Numbered from the stretch's first letter, positions 48,413 through 60,050 are shown. The stretch is DNA of 64,000 nt from Chloranthus sessilifolius (GCA_021018995.1 CM037588.1:85595765-85659764); one strand, 5' to 3'. Notes: generated by a model not told the origin, from the letters alone. Translations and numbers: made by a program.

Positions 48413-49215
48413 GGGAGAAAATTTCAAAAAACATAATAGATTTTCCTTTCCCATAAAAAGCCTCACACTGTGGAGGAGAAAATTTCAAAAAAGATAATAG
48501 ATTTTCCTTTCCCATAAAAAGCCCCACACTGTGGGAGAAAATTTCAAAAAAGATAATAGATTTTCCTTTCCATTAAAAGCCCCACACTGTGGGAGAAAAT
48601 TTCAAAAAAGATAATATATTTTCCTTTCCCATAAAAAACCCCACATTGTGGGAGAAAATTTCAAAAAAGATAATAGATTTTCCTTTCCCATAAAAAACCC
48701 CACACTGTGGGAGAAAATTTCAAAAAAGATAATAGATTTTCCTTTTTCATAAAAAGCCCCACACTGTGGGAGAAAATTTCAAAAAAGATAATAGATTTCA
48801 AAAAAGCCCCACACTGTGGAGGACAAAATTTCAAAAAAGATAATAGATTTTCCTTTCCCATAAAAAACCCCACACTGTGGGAGAAAATTTTAAAAAAGAT
48901 AATAGATTTTCCTTTTTCATAAAAAGCCCCACACTGTGGGAGAAAATTTCAAAAAAGATAATAGATTTCAAAAAAGCCCCACACTGTGGAGGAGAAAATT
49001 TCAAAAAAGATAATAGATTTTCCTTTCCCATAAAAAGCCCCACACCAAAGGGAGAAAATTTTAGAAAAGATAATAGATTTTCCTTTCCCATAAAAAGCCC
49101 CACACCAAATGGAGAAAATTTCACAAAAGATGATAGATTTCCCTTTTCCATCAAAAGCCCTACACTATAGGAGAAACTTTCAAAAAAAGAGATAATAGAT
49201 TTTCCTTTTCCATGA
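48413..49215 (+). repeat. ~57-bp minisatellite, about 14 units
   Basis: Units contain GGGAGAAAATTTCAAAAAAG, ATAATAGATTTTCC, TTTCCCATAAAAAGCCCC and ACACTGT. Most are 55-61 bp; two are internally shortened (about 48790 and 48969) and the pair of long plus short unit is itself repeated at 48710-48830 and 48890-49010. The last units have ACACCAAA instead of ACACTGT. Reading frames across it are artefacts of the repeat. Confidence 0.92.
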
Positions 49216-49654
49216 AAAGCCTTACATTGCGAGACGTACGAAAGAAAAAGTTAAAAAACAAAAAATATATGTATGTATAGATTTCATTCCATTTCTTATA
49301 CGTACGGAGTGTCACGTCCCAAAAAGATAATGACATGACACACTTTCTATTTTGCTGCCTTCTTTACAAGTAAAAACCAAAAAATATATATGTATATATA
49401 TAGCAAAAACAACAAAAAAAGGAAGTAACCCAAAAAGAGATCTTTGTTATGGGGCATTCCTCCCCTCCGTGTATATGATCTATGGTATGTGCAGGAACAG
49501 GTCAAGGGCAGGGAGCACGCTTCAAAGCACTGATCTCTGCAAGAAGAGAGTCCTGACGAGCATTTCGATCAGACATCCACCTACCATGAAGACTCTTCTG
49601 TCATCTTCGCGAACTGTCGGCTGTACTGCAAGATTCAGTCAAAAGCCCAGTCAA
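49216..49654. other. Spacer between minisatellite and antisense gene
   Basis: AT-rich stretch with ATATATGTATATATATAG and adenine-rich runs. I see no gene. It probably holds the 3' end of the antisense DUF7745-like transcript. Confidence 0.4.
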
Positions 49655-51013
49655 TCAAAGAATCTCACTCTCGGTTGTCGCAGCTCTCTCCTCTGTAATC
49701 TCAGCTCTGACCCTTTCCTTTCCCAAAGCCTCAGTCAAAGCCAATTTCTCTACAGAAAGAGACTCAATCCTGGTTCGAAGCATCGTTTCCTTACATGGCC
49801 AAGGCCCCGTCTCTATCACATCTGCCAAAACCGGGCTAGGGGCAGGTAATTCCTCAGATGCCAGCCAAACCTCGTAATCAGAAGAGACTACGTCCCCCTG
49901 AGTCAAGCTACACATGTGCGCCGATTGACGAGTCTCCTAGAGGACGGCTATGCGGTCCAGGTCACTGAGAGAACCCCGAGAAAATATCAGAGAGCACAAA
50001 GGTGGCCTCATAGAGCATGGCACATGTTGAGTATACCCGAATTGACGAAGCACCCGAGATGGGAAATAATGTGTGCTACCAGTCAACCCCAAAAGTGTGA
50101 TATCCTCACAATCCCGAGAGCGGATAATCGGAAAGGTGCCATCCGACCAGGGAAGTTGCCAGATCAACGCCGCATCTAACAACCACGTACTCAGCTCCTC
50201 GGCGCTCCCATGAGGCAATCTCGAGCACCGGATCAGAAAGCCCTGAGCCACATCCCCTCTTATGAAGCACCGTCTCGGCATAGGCCCCATGATAGCCAAA
50301 TGCTCTCCTAGCCAGATCTGAACAAGGAGCGGGCTCCCGCTGAGAATCCCAACCCGGCCCGAGGCCGAGGCATCCAAGCCCCGATACATCTCAGCCAGGA
50401 CCAGGTGCACCAATGAATGACCTCCCTCCAACTCAGTCAAGAGATCGCACAACCCAAGGGAAAAGGTCTCACCCCTAGTAAAGAAGAGAACTTCTGACAG
50501 CAAATAAAGGGCAAAGGCCTTTACATTGAAGGGATCTTGAATAGGTAACTTTTGAAGACTCGAGTCGTCGAAAAGTTCTCTTAAGAATTTCACCGAACAC
50601 CTGGTGGGCCCTTCGGCGAAACATTTCTCATACCCATCCTTTTTTAAATCGAGAACTGCATGGACCGCCCTTGCATACCCCGGTTTGGGCACTACTTTGG
50701 CGAGGCCTCGATGCATCTTCAAGCCAATAATAGAGGCCAGCTCTTCCAAGGTTGGGGTCAGCTCCCTAGACCCAAGTCAAAAGACATGGGCCCTATGGTC
50801 CCACGACGCCAAAGTCGCCTGCAGTAGGTTGGGCAACAGAGGAATAACAAGGAGGGAGGAAAGGCGGGACAACTCGACGCAATCCAGAATAGCGAGCTCA
50901 CTCTCAGCCAAGCTATCATGACATTTTTGCAAAAAATTGGGCCCTGGGCCCAAACAGGGAAGTATACTAACCCCATCCCCCGTATGAGAATTTGAGCCGG
51001 GAAGCGGGTCCAT
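49655..51013 (-). pseudogene. Antisense DUF7745-like accessory gene
   Basis: A single minus-strand frame of about 450 codons from ATG 51013 to the stop at 49655, with internal stops at about 50777 (TGA) and 49937 (TAG). The N-terminus contains LLPNLLQATLASWDHRAHVF and, after the TGA, TPTLEELASIIGL. The middle has ALYLLSEVLFF and GLCDLLTELEGGHSLVHLVLAE. The region WQLPWSDGTFP...DITLLGLTGSTHYFPSRVLRQFGY matches the pattern (fpnVPLlGtrGcInYNP.la.RQLGYP) I associate with plant DUF7745 proteins of retroelement origin. The C-terminus is a coiled coil (RIESLSVEKLALTEALGKER). Function unknown. It lies antisense to gag-pol downstream of integrase, with palindrome cluster 3 170-340 bp upstream of its ATG. 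Confidence 0.65.
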
Positions 51014-51184
51014 GGACGTACAAAGATGTCCTATGAAGCTCAGTCAATATAGGGCGATGGACCCGCTTATCGAAGAGAAAAAAGAGAAGGAAAAAGAGGA
51101 GCAAAAAAGGAAAAGCCTGAGTAAACAGCGAAGCAAAGAGGGCTGGGCGCGGGTTATAGGGAACCCATCGGGCAATAGTTATAG

Positions 51185-51352
51185 GAGGCGTATATAATAT
51201 TTGCGCCCAGCCAAAAATTCAATTTTTTAGCCAGGCGTATATATTATATATGCCAGGGTAATGTGGCAGTTGTATTTGCCAGGCGTATGTATTACATACG
51301 CCAAGGCAAAATCCCAAATTTTTTTGCCTGGCGTATATAATATATACGCCCA
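51185..51352. repeat. Palindrome cluster 3 (upstream of DUF7745-like gene)
   Basis: Four 25-bp palindromes start at 51185, 51232, 51280 and 51328 (spacing 47, 48, 48). The last, with arms CTGGCGTATATA and TATATACGCCCAG, is nearly perfect. Located between the two antisense genes, just before the start of the DUF7745-like one. Confidence 0.9.
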
Positions 51353-51750
51353 GTTAAAGGCAGGGAAGTTAAGGCTCCCCCCACTTTGGTCAATTTTTGT
51401 TCCCCGAGGAGGAATGCATTTTACTTAAGCCTACTTTTTTTCATCTCAGGGCAGCCCACAGGCATGCATGCTTACACACCCATGGGAAGCCCTCGGATGG
51501 CGCACTACCCGTGGGTTATAAACGGAGAATCACCTGCAAGATCAACCCCATCATTGGAGGGGTGCCGGCCCGTTTCAGGCCCAAAAAAAAGGGGAAACCA
51601 TTAAAGCAAAGGGATAACCAAATGAAACATTCATAAAAACCATAAAAATTATAAACAATCCAAAAAAGATTGTTGTTTAAAAATTATTACATATCCCCCA
51701 ATAAAGCCAAGCCTAAATTGTTTCATTGTTTTAAATTTTCAGAAAATGAG
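51353..51750. other. Intergenic stretch between antisense genes
   Basis: No gene found. It should carry the 3' end of the PMD transcript and the promoter of the DUF7745-like gene. The short + strand frames over 51386-51636 have no recognisable content. Confidence 0.4.
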
Positions 51751-54119
51751 CTAGTCCTGGGTAGCCCCCTTGGATTTCTTCCGACGCTGGGTCGCACTTT
51801 GAAAGGTACGGGTCTCCCCCACCCGAGTCCATGCCTGAGAAATACAGCTGAGCAGAGAACGCGACTCCTTTTCACGAGCACGCTGTAGGAGCACACCAAA
51901 GGCCATCAGGTAGAGAAACAGGCGGAAAGTAAATAAGAAAATGATTAGGTTGGGTCAGTATTCACTCACCACCTCGGTCTCCCTAAGCCCAATAATGTTA
52001 TGATAATATTCGGCTTGACTCACTGCCGACTCATAATCCTGGCCAGTAAGGAATGGAGGTGTCAGTCACACAGGCCATTAGCATAATTCAAAAGGAAAAT
52101 AGAAGTGCAAGGTAACAAGGGAAGGACTACCCTAGGGATCAGCTTAAGAGGTGGAATCCGGATAGCGTCAGCAGAAATGCATGCCTTCTCAGCCACATCG
52201 ACACACATACGCGACAGAAAGGCATCATCTAAGCGCCTAAAGGTCCTCTGGACCTCAGTTGGTGAGCTGCCGGAAGCACTAGCACCAGAAGGGTGGAAAG
52301 GTCCCGCACCAGTAGCCTCACCAGGAACAGCCACTTCAGCTCCCTCATCTGAATCATCATCCTGTCCAAACTATAGAGAGAAACGGTCTTTGTTCAAAAG
52401 AAAGGCAATTGAGGCAACCATATGGAAGGCTGCTAATAGAAGGAGGAAAGAGCATTACCTAGGATCGTGGACCACCAAAAGCCAAAAAGTTGGCACCAAG
52501 CATGAATCGGGGCAGCAGGGAACGATAAGGTAGAGACTCATACCACATCTGGTATCCCCCAGGAAAGAGGAGATCATCAATGGGGACCCCACGGTGGAGA
52601 AAATGAGCAGTGAGCATCTCAATAGAACCCTCGGGAGCTAGTACATCATCTGGAGGAGCCTGAGGCATGGTAAAAAGAGGTCGATACTGATGAACCACCC
52701 TCTCTCCTAGGTAATAGGCCCTAGCCTAGGACCCATAGAAGAAAACAATGCGCCGATCTAATAAGAGGCGAGAGGGGCCCACTGTGGCCAGGTGCCAGAA
52801 GGGGGATCCGACATAGGGATCAAGTATGACCTGCTCGACAAAAAAGGAGGAAAAATTTATATATTCAGTCAGAACCTGCTAGCATAAAAGAGCCATCAAA
52901 TTTGCAAAGAGAGAAAGTGTTATACTTGCTATGGGATCAGTAGATCGAACTGAGAGCGCAACCCTAACTCCAAGTGCTTCATACCTACGTCTCGGCGGTG
53001 GTTCGCATGCCAATTGCTCATGAGGGGGAACATGGGAACTTCCGAGAGAAGCAGAGGGCGACCAGGTTGGAAATGCAGATAACCCATACCTGAGAGAGCA
53101 AGCAGATAAAACAAATATGCAAAAAAGAAGGGGGAATGAACTGAGACCAAGGGATAAATTACCTCAAGAGCGGGCCAGAAGCCCACAACAGAACTAGAAT
53201 ACCCAAGAATGGCTCGCACCAAGCTAGACATGAGCACCACATAGCCAGCACCTCCCCAATCAAACTGATGCATGGTGTCCCAGTTCACCATAAGGCTGAG
53301 TAAGGACAACGAGACCCACCCTCTGCTGGTGTTTGAGCGGAGAGTCTTACCCAAGAGGAACAGTAGAGAAATGTGAGCCAGCATCAGCGCACGCTCTGGC
53401 TCGAGGTAAATGGCCGCATCAAGTTAGCCCAGGTTCACTAACTCGTGAGGCTCGAAACAAACCAACCAGCCAAGATAGCTTGACTTCGGAGCCACGGACA
53501 TTCCCGGAGGTTGGGTAGGCCCCTATCAGCCGAATCACCTCCTCCCTATCAGGCGTACGGGCAAGTATCACTGGCACCCCTCCAACAGGAACCCCAGTGA
53601 CCATGGACCAGTCGGTGGGTGTGAGGGTCATCTCAGCCATAGCCATGTGAAATGTCATGGTCTCGGGGCAGAAGCGCTCTATCAAGGCCTTCAGATAGGC
53701 CATGTCAGCCCTCACAGCGGGGCACGAAATGAAGTCACCAAAACCAGCTTGGGCGAGCAGATCCTTCACCACCTGGGGGGGATAAAGTACGAGGCACTGA
53801 AGGTCAAACCAACCACTCCGAGACATAATGTGTGGTAGGGGCTGCAAACAAAAGGCATTAGTCAAATAAGGGCAAAGTGGTATATCGAAGGCATAAAAGG
53901 AAAATAAAAGAAAAAAGGGGCTCGTCTGTTTACCTGATCAGCGATCCCAAAGTTGGACATGTGAGTATGCTGACAGTGCAGGAGGCCAGTACAAGCGGCC
54001 TCACCTTGCATTTCGTACCAAGGCTGAGATGAGCGCTGTGACATAATGAATTGTTCCCCGTGAGGACCATAGGCCATCTCTGGCCCCTCCTGGGGATCCT
54101 GCTCTTCATGGTCAGACAT
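51751..54119 (-). pseudogene. Antisense plant mobile domain (PMD) gene, multi-exon
   Basis: Spliced gene on the minus strand. Exon 1, 54119-53934, ends CAG|GTAAAC; exon 2 starts at 53841 after TTTGCAG (phase 0) and reads SGWFDLQCLVLYPPQVVKDL, then MTLTPTDWSMVTGVPVGG (the PMD core 'LTLEDV..LTGLPV.G'), EVKLSWLVGLF, and after a frameshift near 53420 LLFLLGKTLRSNTSRG, FDWGGAGYVV. A 73-bp intron (53162-53090) and further exons follow: about 53089-52925, 52830-52460, 52370-52130, 52038-51970 and 51882-51751, the last two joined in phase and coding a coiled coil ending in RRKKSKGATQD. PMD occurs in plant MAIN/MAIL1 proteins and in gypsy elements and MULEs. Stops near 52927, 52726 and 52459 (the first and last may be intronic) and the frameshift suggest decay. 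The protein's role in the element is unknown. Confidence 0.75.
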
Positions 54120-54287
54120 CTGGAAATGAGGAACACATCAGTATAATAAAAGGCTGCTAAAAACAAGAAGAAAAAGGGGGAATAACAAAAAAATGCACTA
54201 ATTCGTCATCAAAAAAAAGGAAAAAGAGGAATGGAAAAAATGAATAGGAGGAAAATGCACTAAAAAAAAGAAAAGAAAGAACATCAA
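54120..54287 (-). promoter_or_regulatory. Pyrimidine-rich tract before PMD gene of P
   Basis: On the minus strand the PMD ATG is directly preceded by TTTCCAG, a 3' splice site, and a T/C-rich tract with GAATTAGTGCATTTT. This looks like the end of a 5'-UTR intron. It is cut at 54288 by the LTR of copy X. Confidence 0.5.
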
Positions 54288-54984
54288 TGTGCGACCATGG
54301 ATCCTCTCGAACCCGTCGCGGTGATGCGCTCGCTTTTGATGAAATGTAGAGTCGCCACCCGGAGCTTTTAATGACCCGGGACACCTTCAAATCAATATTT
54401 TGCGCACCGAAGTGCTAAATATGACTCTGATTTATCGATCTTTGCCAAAGGCTCTAGGGTAGGGGCTACGGTTATCGATCGGGAAGGGTCTAGGCACCCG
54501 ATCAACCCGCATGTAGCGGTCTCTATCTATGGCCAAAAAGAAATATAAAAGGCGGAGTTTCCCCTTGCCCGAAGGCAATACGGTTCTATCAAGCTTTGAG
54601 CCAAACCGAAATTTTGGCGACGTAACGGCTTGAATCCTTGGACGAAGGAAGCACCAAGAAGGTAGAGGAAGAGAGGGGTGAGCCGGAGCTCACGGGCCCT
54701 TGTTGCACCGTGGAAGATCGTCGCTTTAGCATGCTTCCGATGGCTCAAATGGAATTGAAATGGACTCTAATGCAAAGATTTGATAGATAGGGAATGTAGA
54801 GTGAAGCTAGGGAATAGATTTTGGCTAAAAGACGGTGATCTAATGGTTGAAATGGAGTGGAATAGGTGATCTAAGCTTGCTGGAATTCTAGAAAATAAAT
54901 GGCATTTTCTCTCACTAGGACTCTCTCTCTCTTAAGCTCTCTAATCAACCAAATTTTCAACCCTTTGGGAAGAGGGGGGCCTCC

Positions 54985-54993
54985 CTATTTAAA
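54985..54993 (-). promoter_or_regulatory. LTR TATA box of copy X, altered
   Basis: Same place as the TATAAATAG of LTRs P and Y, but the minus strand reads TTTAAATAG. Position relative to the LTR end is conserved. Confidence 0.5.
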
Positions 54994-55270
54994 GAGATGG
55001 GATGGGTTAGGGGCTTACTTAAGAGCTAATGGGTTTATCAATTAGGTAATCCCCATCTAAGGTTTTCTAGGTTTTCAAGGTCCTAGGGTTTTGGAAAACT
55101 GATTTTAATGGCGGATGATGGGGTGAGACCATGGGTGACTTAAGGGTTGGCAATAAGCTCAAAGGGGGTGCAACCAACCTCAAGACACCCACCTTGACTA
55201 AGGGGATGGTCAAAGGGTCAAACTAGATGAAGGAAATTCGAGCAACTGATGACAGTTACTGTAGCTAAGC

Positions 55271-55489
55271 TGGGCGTATATATTATATACTCCCAGTTTA
55301 GGAACAATAAATTTCTCCAAAAACAGGGGAGCCATGGGAAGATGAAGCCCATGGTGGGTCCCACCTATGCTGGGCGTATATATTATATACGCCCGGCCAA
55401 ATTTCTCCCAACATAGGCAGGCGTATATAATATATACGCCTGACTAATCTGGGGCTAAATTGGTTGGGCGTATGTAATATCCACGCCTG
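55271..55489. repeat. Palindrome cluster in LTR X
   Basis: Four copies start at 55271, 55371, 55418 and 55465 (spacing 100, 47, 47). This mirrors the LTR of P read in reverse (47, 47, 101), so the layout is ancestral to the family. Confidence 0.9.
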
Positions 55490-55874
55490 AGCAAAAGTTT
55501 TATGATTTTATGTGAAACTTCAATCGGCCGTAACTTTTGAACCGCAGCTCCAAAATGGGTGTTCTTTAGCTTGTTGGAAAGCTGGAGACGTTTTCTTTCC
55601 AATGGTATATGGTTCATCCTTGGTAATGGTCTGTGTGAAATTCTATAGCTCTCCTCCCATCAACTGCTCAGAAAGGTTCAAGTTAGGTATGGGAAGGGAA
55701 TCTAGGGTTTAGGGGTGATCTCTAAGGGTTGGGGAGTGGTTCTAAAGGGTCCAGGGTGATTCCTAAAGGTCTGGGTGGATTCCTACGGGTTTAGGGGTGC
55801 CATCGGAAGCACAAGGGTACATCTCTCCCAAAGTACAGATTAATCGGGCCTTGGGCCAAATTTGGGTGTCTACA

Positions 55875-55890
55875 GATGCCCCTCTTTGGT
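55875..55890 (-). other. Polypurine tract of copy X
   Basis: Minus strand ACCAAAGAGGGGCATC ends directly at the TG of the LTR. The AAAGAGGGG core is the primer for plus-strand DNA synthesis. The same sequence precedes LTR Y. Confidence 0.75.
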
Positions 55891-58843
55891 ATTCGATCAC
55901 TAATGATCGGATGCCAAAGATAAGAGACATCCGAAGAGGTCCAAGGCACGTTTGATGCATCCGCCTGATTCAACTCAATTCTCAAACATTCATGGTGATG
56001 GTGAGTGTACGTAAGCCCTCTCATTTCGGAATATTGTCCATACCTCAAAGCTAACAGTTCCCAAGCGCATTGCGATATTATTGGGCATAGCTGCGATGAT
56101 CACAAAAAGTGTAAGCCTGCTAGCCGGGATATCATCAACTTCCTGAGGGAAATTATATATTTGTGATGTTGAGTATTAATCTGAGCCAGACAGCTCCATG
56201 AAATGGGATGATCGATCTATGCTTCGGAATTGATACGAAGCACGCAAAGCGAAGGCCTAAACAATGTGTCCAATCCTATGGGGTATTAACAGCTCCATTG
56301 GATTGGGCACAGGTGCCCTTACCTAGGTAAGGCTTAGAGTCTTTGGGCGAACCCATCAACCTCAAGGTTATTTTAGCACGCTTTACCCGAGTGAAGCGAA
56401 TATTGATGTCGCAACACTTCTTGGGAATGCATGCCCATTTTTTGAGTAAATTTATTTTTTGTGCTTCCTTTTTTCAAATATTTTTTGTTTCGAGGCCTCT
56501 AAGCAAAGCTCAAGGATCTCTGGCAACTTTATTTTTACACAATTCTTTAAGTGGATCAAATGTCAGTCGATATGCTTTAAGAGGGCGTGCGCTCTGCCAG
56601 GGATAGGTACGCCTCGGGGATGTGTACGTACCAGTGGTGAGGTGCTCCTGATTCACATGAACCGGAGTGCCTTAACTTAAGACAAAGCTAAAGATCGGGC
56701 TAGGACCGATTATCCCTTTAAAGAGATGGCCAATTCTAACCTCCATCCCTAATGAAATCACATCTTACTAACTATGCACAGACAAACACCCATCAAGGGC
56801 GATAAGCAGCAAAATAGGCGCGAACGAAAGCCTCAACCCTAAGGTACAATTTACGGGGACAAACGACCATCCTGCGAATACCCAAACGCAAGTGCGTACA
56901 TTCAACAGGGACACAGTGCCTATACAGGTTTTAAGCCTATGTAAAAAGAAATAAAAGGGAATGAGCCCTTCGGTTTGTATGTTTGCACATAGTTTGGTTG
57001 GTTGCATTTTCATTTTTGACGGGTTAGTTTCAACTGACTATAAGCTTTTCGAATGGTCTAAAGTCAGGGGCACTCTTGGTCAGCATAGATCTGAAGGGGG
57101 ATGACCAGAGCAAATGCTTGGAAGGTGGGGTCAACCTATTCAAGATTTTTACTAAGCAGCAACAGGTTGTTATTTCTTCTCCTCTTTTTTCGTTCTTTTT
57201 TTTTCTTCTCTCTTTTTTTTTTTCTTTTTTTCATGTCAGATTGAGACTCTGAGCATGCTCAAACTACCTTTATTTCTGCACGTATCCTTAGGCGAATCAA
57301 CTTGCCATGTTGATATACCTTAGGGACGTGTGCATTCTAGTGATGAGTTCTTGGTTTGCCTGCCGGATCAAGCCTCAACCTCTGCTGGGGGAGATCTGGG
57401 GCTAAGTGTATGCTCCCAGGAGTGACCGGTGATGAATGAAATTCATATGCCTGCCGGATCTGGTATTGACTCCACGGGATGTGTGGTCTTGGTCTTTAAA
57501 CAAATTAGACCCAAGCAACTGCTTAGGAAAGTGGGTTCCTAATGACCGGGGATAAACATGACCAGTATTTTGCTTGCCGGATCAGGCGCGAGGTGTCCCT
57601 GTGCAAAATAGGGTTCGAGAATTTTCTGGTGGACCCTGATCATTCTGAATTGATTTAACACGGCTCTCGGAGTGGGGCAAATAGGCGTTGCGACGCTCTT
57701 TTGAGAACCAACGTTTATGTATATATATATTTTTTCTCTCTTATTTTTTCTTTTTCTTATTATTTTTTCTCTTTTTTTTTTTTATTTTGTGGACGCATTA
57801 GGTGGGCACTTACGGATCTAGACCCATTTATTGTAGCATGGTCCCTTTGGGCCAATCGCAGGAAACTCGAAGGGTCATTTGGGGATGCGTGCACCCTTGC
57901 CCGCTGATATGTGGGCCTCTAAGGGGGGGCTGGACCGAGGTCTATAGCATACAAGGGGGTCCGTCGGGCCTCAAAATCGAAAATGGCTGGGTAGTTAAAA
58001 AACTACCATTTCTGGTCGGGTGTATATATTATATACGCCTGACCAAAATCTGGGAAAAATGGTCGGGCGTATATATTATATACGCCTGTCTAAAAACTGG
58101 CAGTTACAAAACTGCCCGAGCCCAAGCACAAAAAGGGCCCCCCTTTTCAAATTCTGTCTTTCTCCCTCCTTCCTTCTTGAGTTCGGGACAGCCCCCTAGG
58201 GTTATTACATTTGATTTGGCTTGAGTTCTATTACCGGCGGTTACGGGGGTGGATCGAAAGACGCTTATCCTCCGCCGATATTTGTTTTTCTCCCTCACTG
58301 AAGGTGATCATTACCCTTCCTTTATTTTTCTTTTGAATTTTTGATGATATTGCCTCTCTTTTCTTTTTATATGGTGAAATGCTCTGTGATGCCTATATTC
58401 CTTTTTCTCTCTTTTTGTTTTTGTTGTTTTCCCCCTTTTTTTTTTGAAATATTTGATTCCTTAGGCCTATTTTCCATCCATCATTCATTTATTTTGTTTT
58501 TCTTTCTCTTTTTTGTTTTTGATGGATTAGTGCATTTTATTTGATGGATTGGTGCCTCTCCTCTTTTTTTTTGGGATTAGTACATACATATATTAGTATA
58601 CGTATATACGTATTATTTTATTTTATTATTTTTTTTGTTTGGTGGATTAGAATGCACACACACTTTTTTTTTTTTTTTGCTTGTTTATGGGTTAGTACAT
58701 TTATACACACATTTTTTTTGGATTAATATGCACACACATTTTTTGTTAATGGGTTAGTACACACACATTTTTTGGATTAATACGCACACATTTTTTTTGT
58801 TAATGGGTTAGTACACACACACATTTTTTGGATTAGTACACAC
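55891..58843 (+). other. Region upstream of the PMD gene in copy X
   Basis: About 3 kb with no protein-coding gene that I trust. It matches 60451-63400 in copy Y. Features: a CTTTTTT tract at about 57180-57235, GCCGGATCA-type repeats at about 57360-57590, a T-rich tract and TATA-like runs at 57715-57790, two palindromes (58017-58088), and a T-rich then GGATTAGTACACACAC microsatellite zone at 58320-58843. In intact copies this would be the promoter and first intron of the antisense PMD gene (on + here). Confidence 0.6.
58017..58088. repeat. Palindrome cluster upstream of the PMD gene, copy X
   Basis: Two palindromes at 58017 and 58064, 47 bp apart, with TATATATTATATACGCC right halves and ACCAAAATCTGGGAAAAATG between them. 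The counterpart in copy Y is at about 62535-62601, eroded. Confidence 0.85.
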
Positions 58844-59544
58844 TGTGCGACCATGGATCCTCTCGAACCTGTCGCGGCTATGCGCTCGCTTTTGATGAAA
58901 ATGTAGAGTCACCACCCGAAGCTTTTGGTGACCCAGGAAACCGTCAAATCAATATTTGGAGCACCAAAGTGCTAAATATGACTCTGATTTACTGGTCTTT
59001 GCCAAAGGCTCTAGGGTAGGGGCTTCGGTTATCGATCGGGAAGGGTTTTGGCACCCGATCAACCCGCATGTAGCGGCCTCTATCTATGGCCAAAAAGAAA
59101 AATAAAAGGGCGGAGTTTTCCCTTGCCCAAAGGCAATACGGTCCTATCAAGCTTTGAGCCAAACCAAAATTTTGGCGGCGTAACGGCTTGAATCCTTGGA
59201 TGGAAGAAGCACCAAGAAGGTAGAGGAAGAGAGGGGTGAGCCGGAGCTCACGGGCCCTTGTTGAACCATGGAAGTCCTTCACTTTGGCATGCTTTCAATG
59301 GTTTAGACGGTATGAGAATGGATTCTAATGCTAGGATTCAATAAAATAGGGAGCGTCGGGTAAGACTCAAGGCTAGACTTTAGCTAAAGGGAATGATCTA
59401 AGGGGGGAAATGGGTTGAAATGGATGAACTAACCATGCTAGAATTCTAGAAAAATGTGTGCATTTTCTCTCACTAGGGTTCTCTCTTAAGCTCAAAATCC
59501 TTAACCTCCAATTTTTTCAACCCTTAAGGAAGAGGGGGGCCTCT

Positions 59545-59553
59545 CTATTTATA
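59545..59553 (-). promoter_or_regulatory. LTR TATA box of copy Y
   Basis: TATAAATAG on the minus strand in a CTCTATAAATAGAGAGG context identical to that of LTR P. Confidence 0.65.
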
Positions 59554-59831
59554 GAGAAGGGGAGGGTTAGGGGCTTACTTAAGAGCTAAGTGGTTTAGCA
59601 ATTAGGTAATCCCTCATCTAAGGTTTTCTAGGTTTTCAAGGTCCTAGGGTTTTGGGAAATGGATTTTAATGGTAGATGATGGGGTGATACCAAAGGTGAC
59701 TTAAGGGTTGCAAACAAGCCCAAAGGGGGTGCAACCAATCTCAAGACACCCACCGCAACAAAGGGGATGGTCAAAGGGTCAAACTAGATGAAGGAAATTC
59801 GAGCAACTGATGAAAGTTACTGTAGCTAAGC

Positions 59832-60050
59832 TGGGCGTATCTATTATATAAGCCCGGTTTAGGAACAGTAAATTTCACCAAAAATAGGGGAGCCTTGGGA
59901 AGATGAAGCCCGTGGTGGGTCCCACCTATACTGGGCGTATATTTTATATACGCCTGGCCAAATTTCCCTCAAAATAGGCAGGCATATATAATATGTACGC
60001 CTGACTAATCTGGGGCAAAAATGGCTAGGCGTATGTAATATCCACGCCTG
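59832..60050. repeat. Palindrome cluster in LTR Y
   Basis: Four copies start at 59832, 59932, 59979 and 60026 (spacing 100, 47, 47), the same layout as LTR X. Single-base changes break individual arms, but the length and phase are kept. Confidence 0.9.

Larger units (their letters stand above)
34984..54287 (+). mobile_element. Copy P: Tat/Ogre-type LTR retrotransposon with antisense genes
   Basis: A 19.3-kb part of a large Ty3/gypsy non-chromovirus. Order on +: 5' LTR, PBS, leader with palindrome cluster, gag, PR with G-patch-like tail, intron-like gap, RT, RNase H, a second archaeal-type RNase H, integrase, two tandem-repeat zones. Two genes follow on the minus strand (DUF7745-like and PMD). 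The doubled RNase H, the large size and the antisense genes after integrase are features of the Tat lineage. At 54287 it is cut by the LTR end of copy X, so its own PPT and 3' LTR are not in the window. Many stops and frameshifts show it is inactive. Confidence 0.85.
54288..55874 (-). repeat. LTR of copy X
   Basis: 1,587 bp; minus strand starts TGTAGACACCC at 55874 and ends GGTCGCACA at 54288. Aligns with the LTRs of P and Y. No PBS follows its end; a PPT precedes its start, so it is a 3' LTR. A TTTAAATAG variant of the TATA box is at 54985-54993. Palindromes at 55271-55489. Confidence 0.9.
54288..58843 (-). mobile_element. Copy X: Tat/Ogre element, 3' part, reverse orientation
   Basis: On the minus strand this reads: region upstream of an antisense PMD gene, PPT, 3' LTR. 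The LTR and the following 3 kb align with copy Y (58844-63430) at a 4.56-kb offset. The PMD gene and everything beyond is missing because copy Y starts at 58844. The left flank at 54287 is the PMD upstream tract of copy P, so X probably integrated there. The flanking five bases are ATCAA; the matching target duplication is outside the window. Confidence 0.75.

Noticed and set aside
48661..49170. ORFs across the 57-bp minisatellite on both strands
   Set aside because: Frames follow the repeat unit, change with indels, and have no domain or context.
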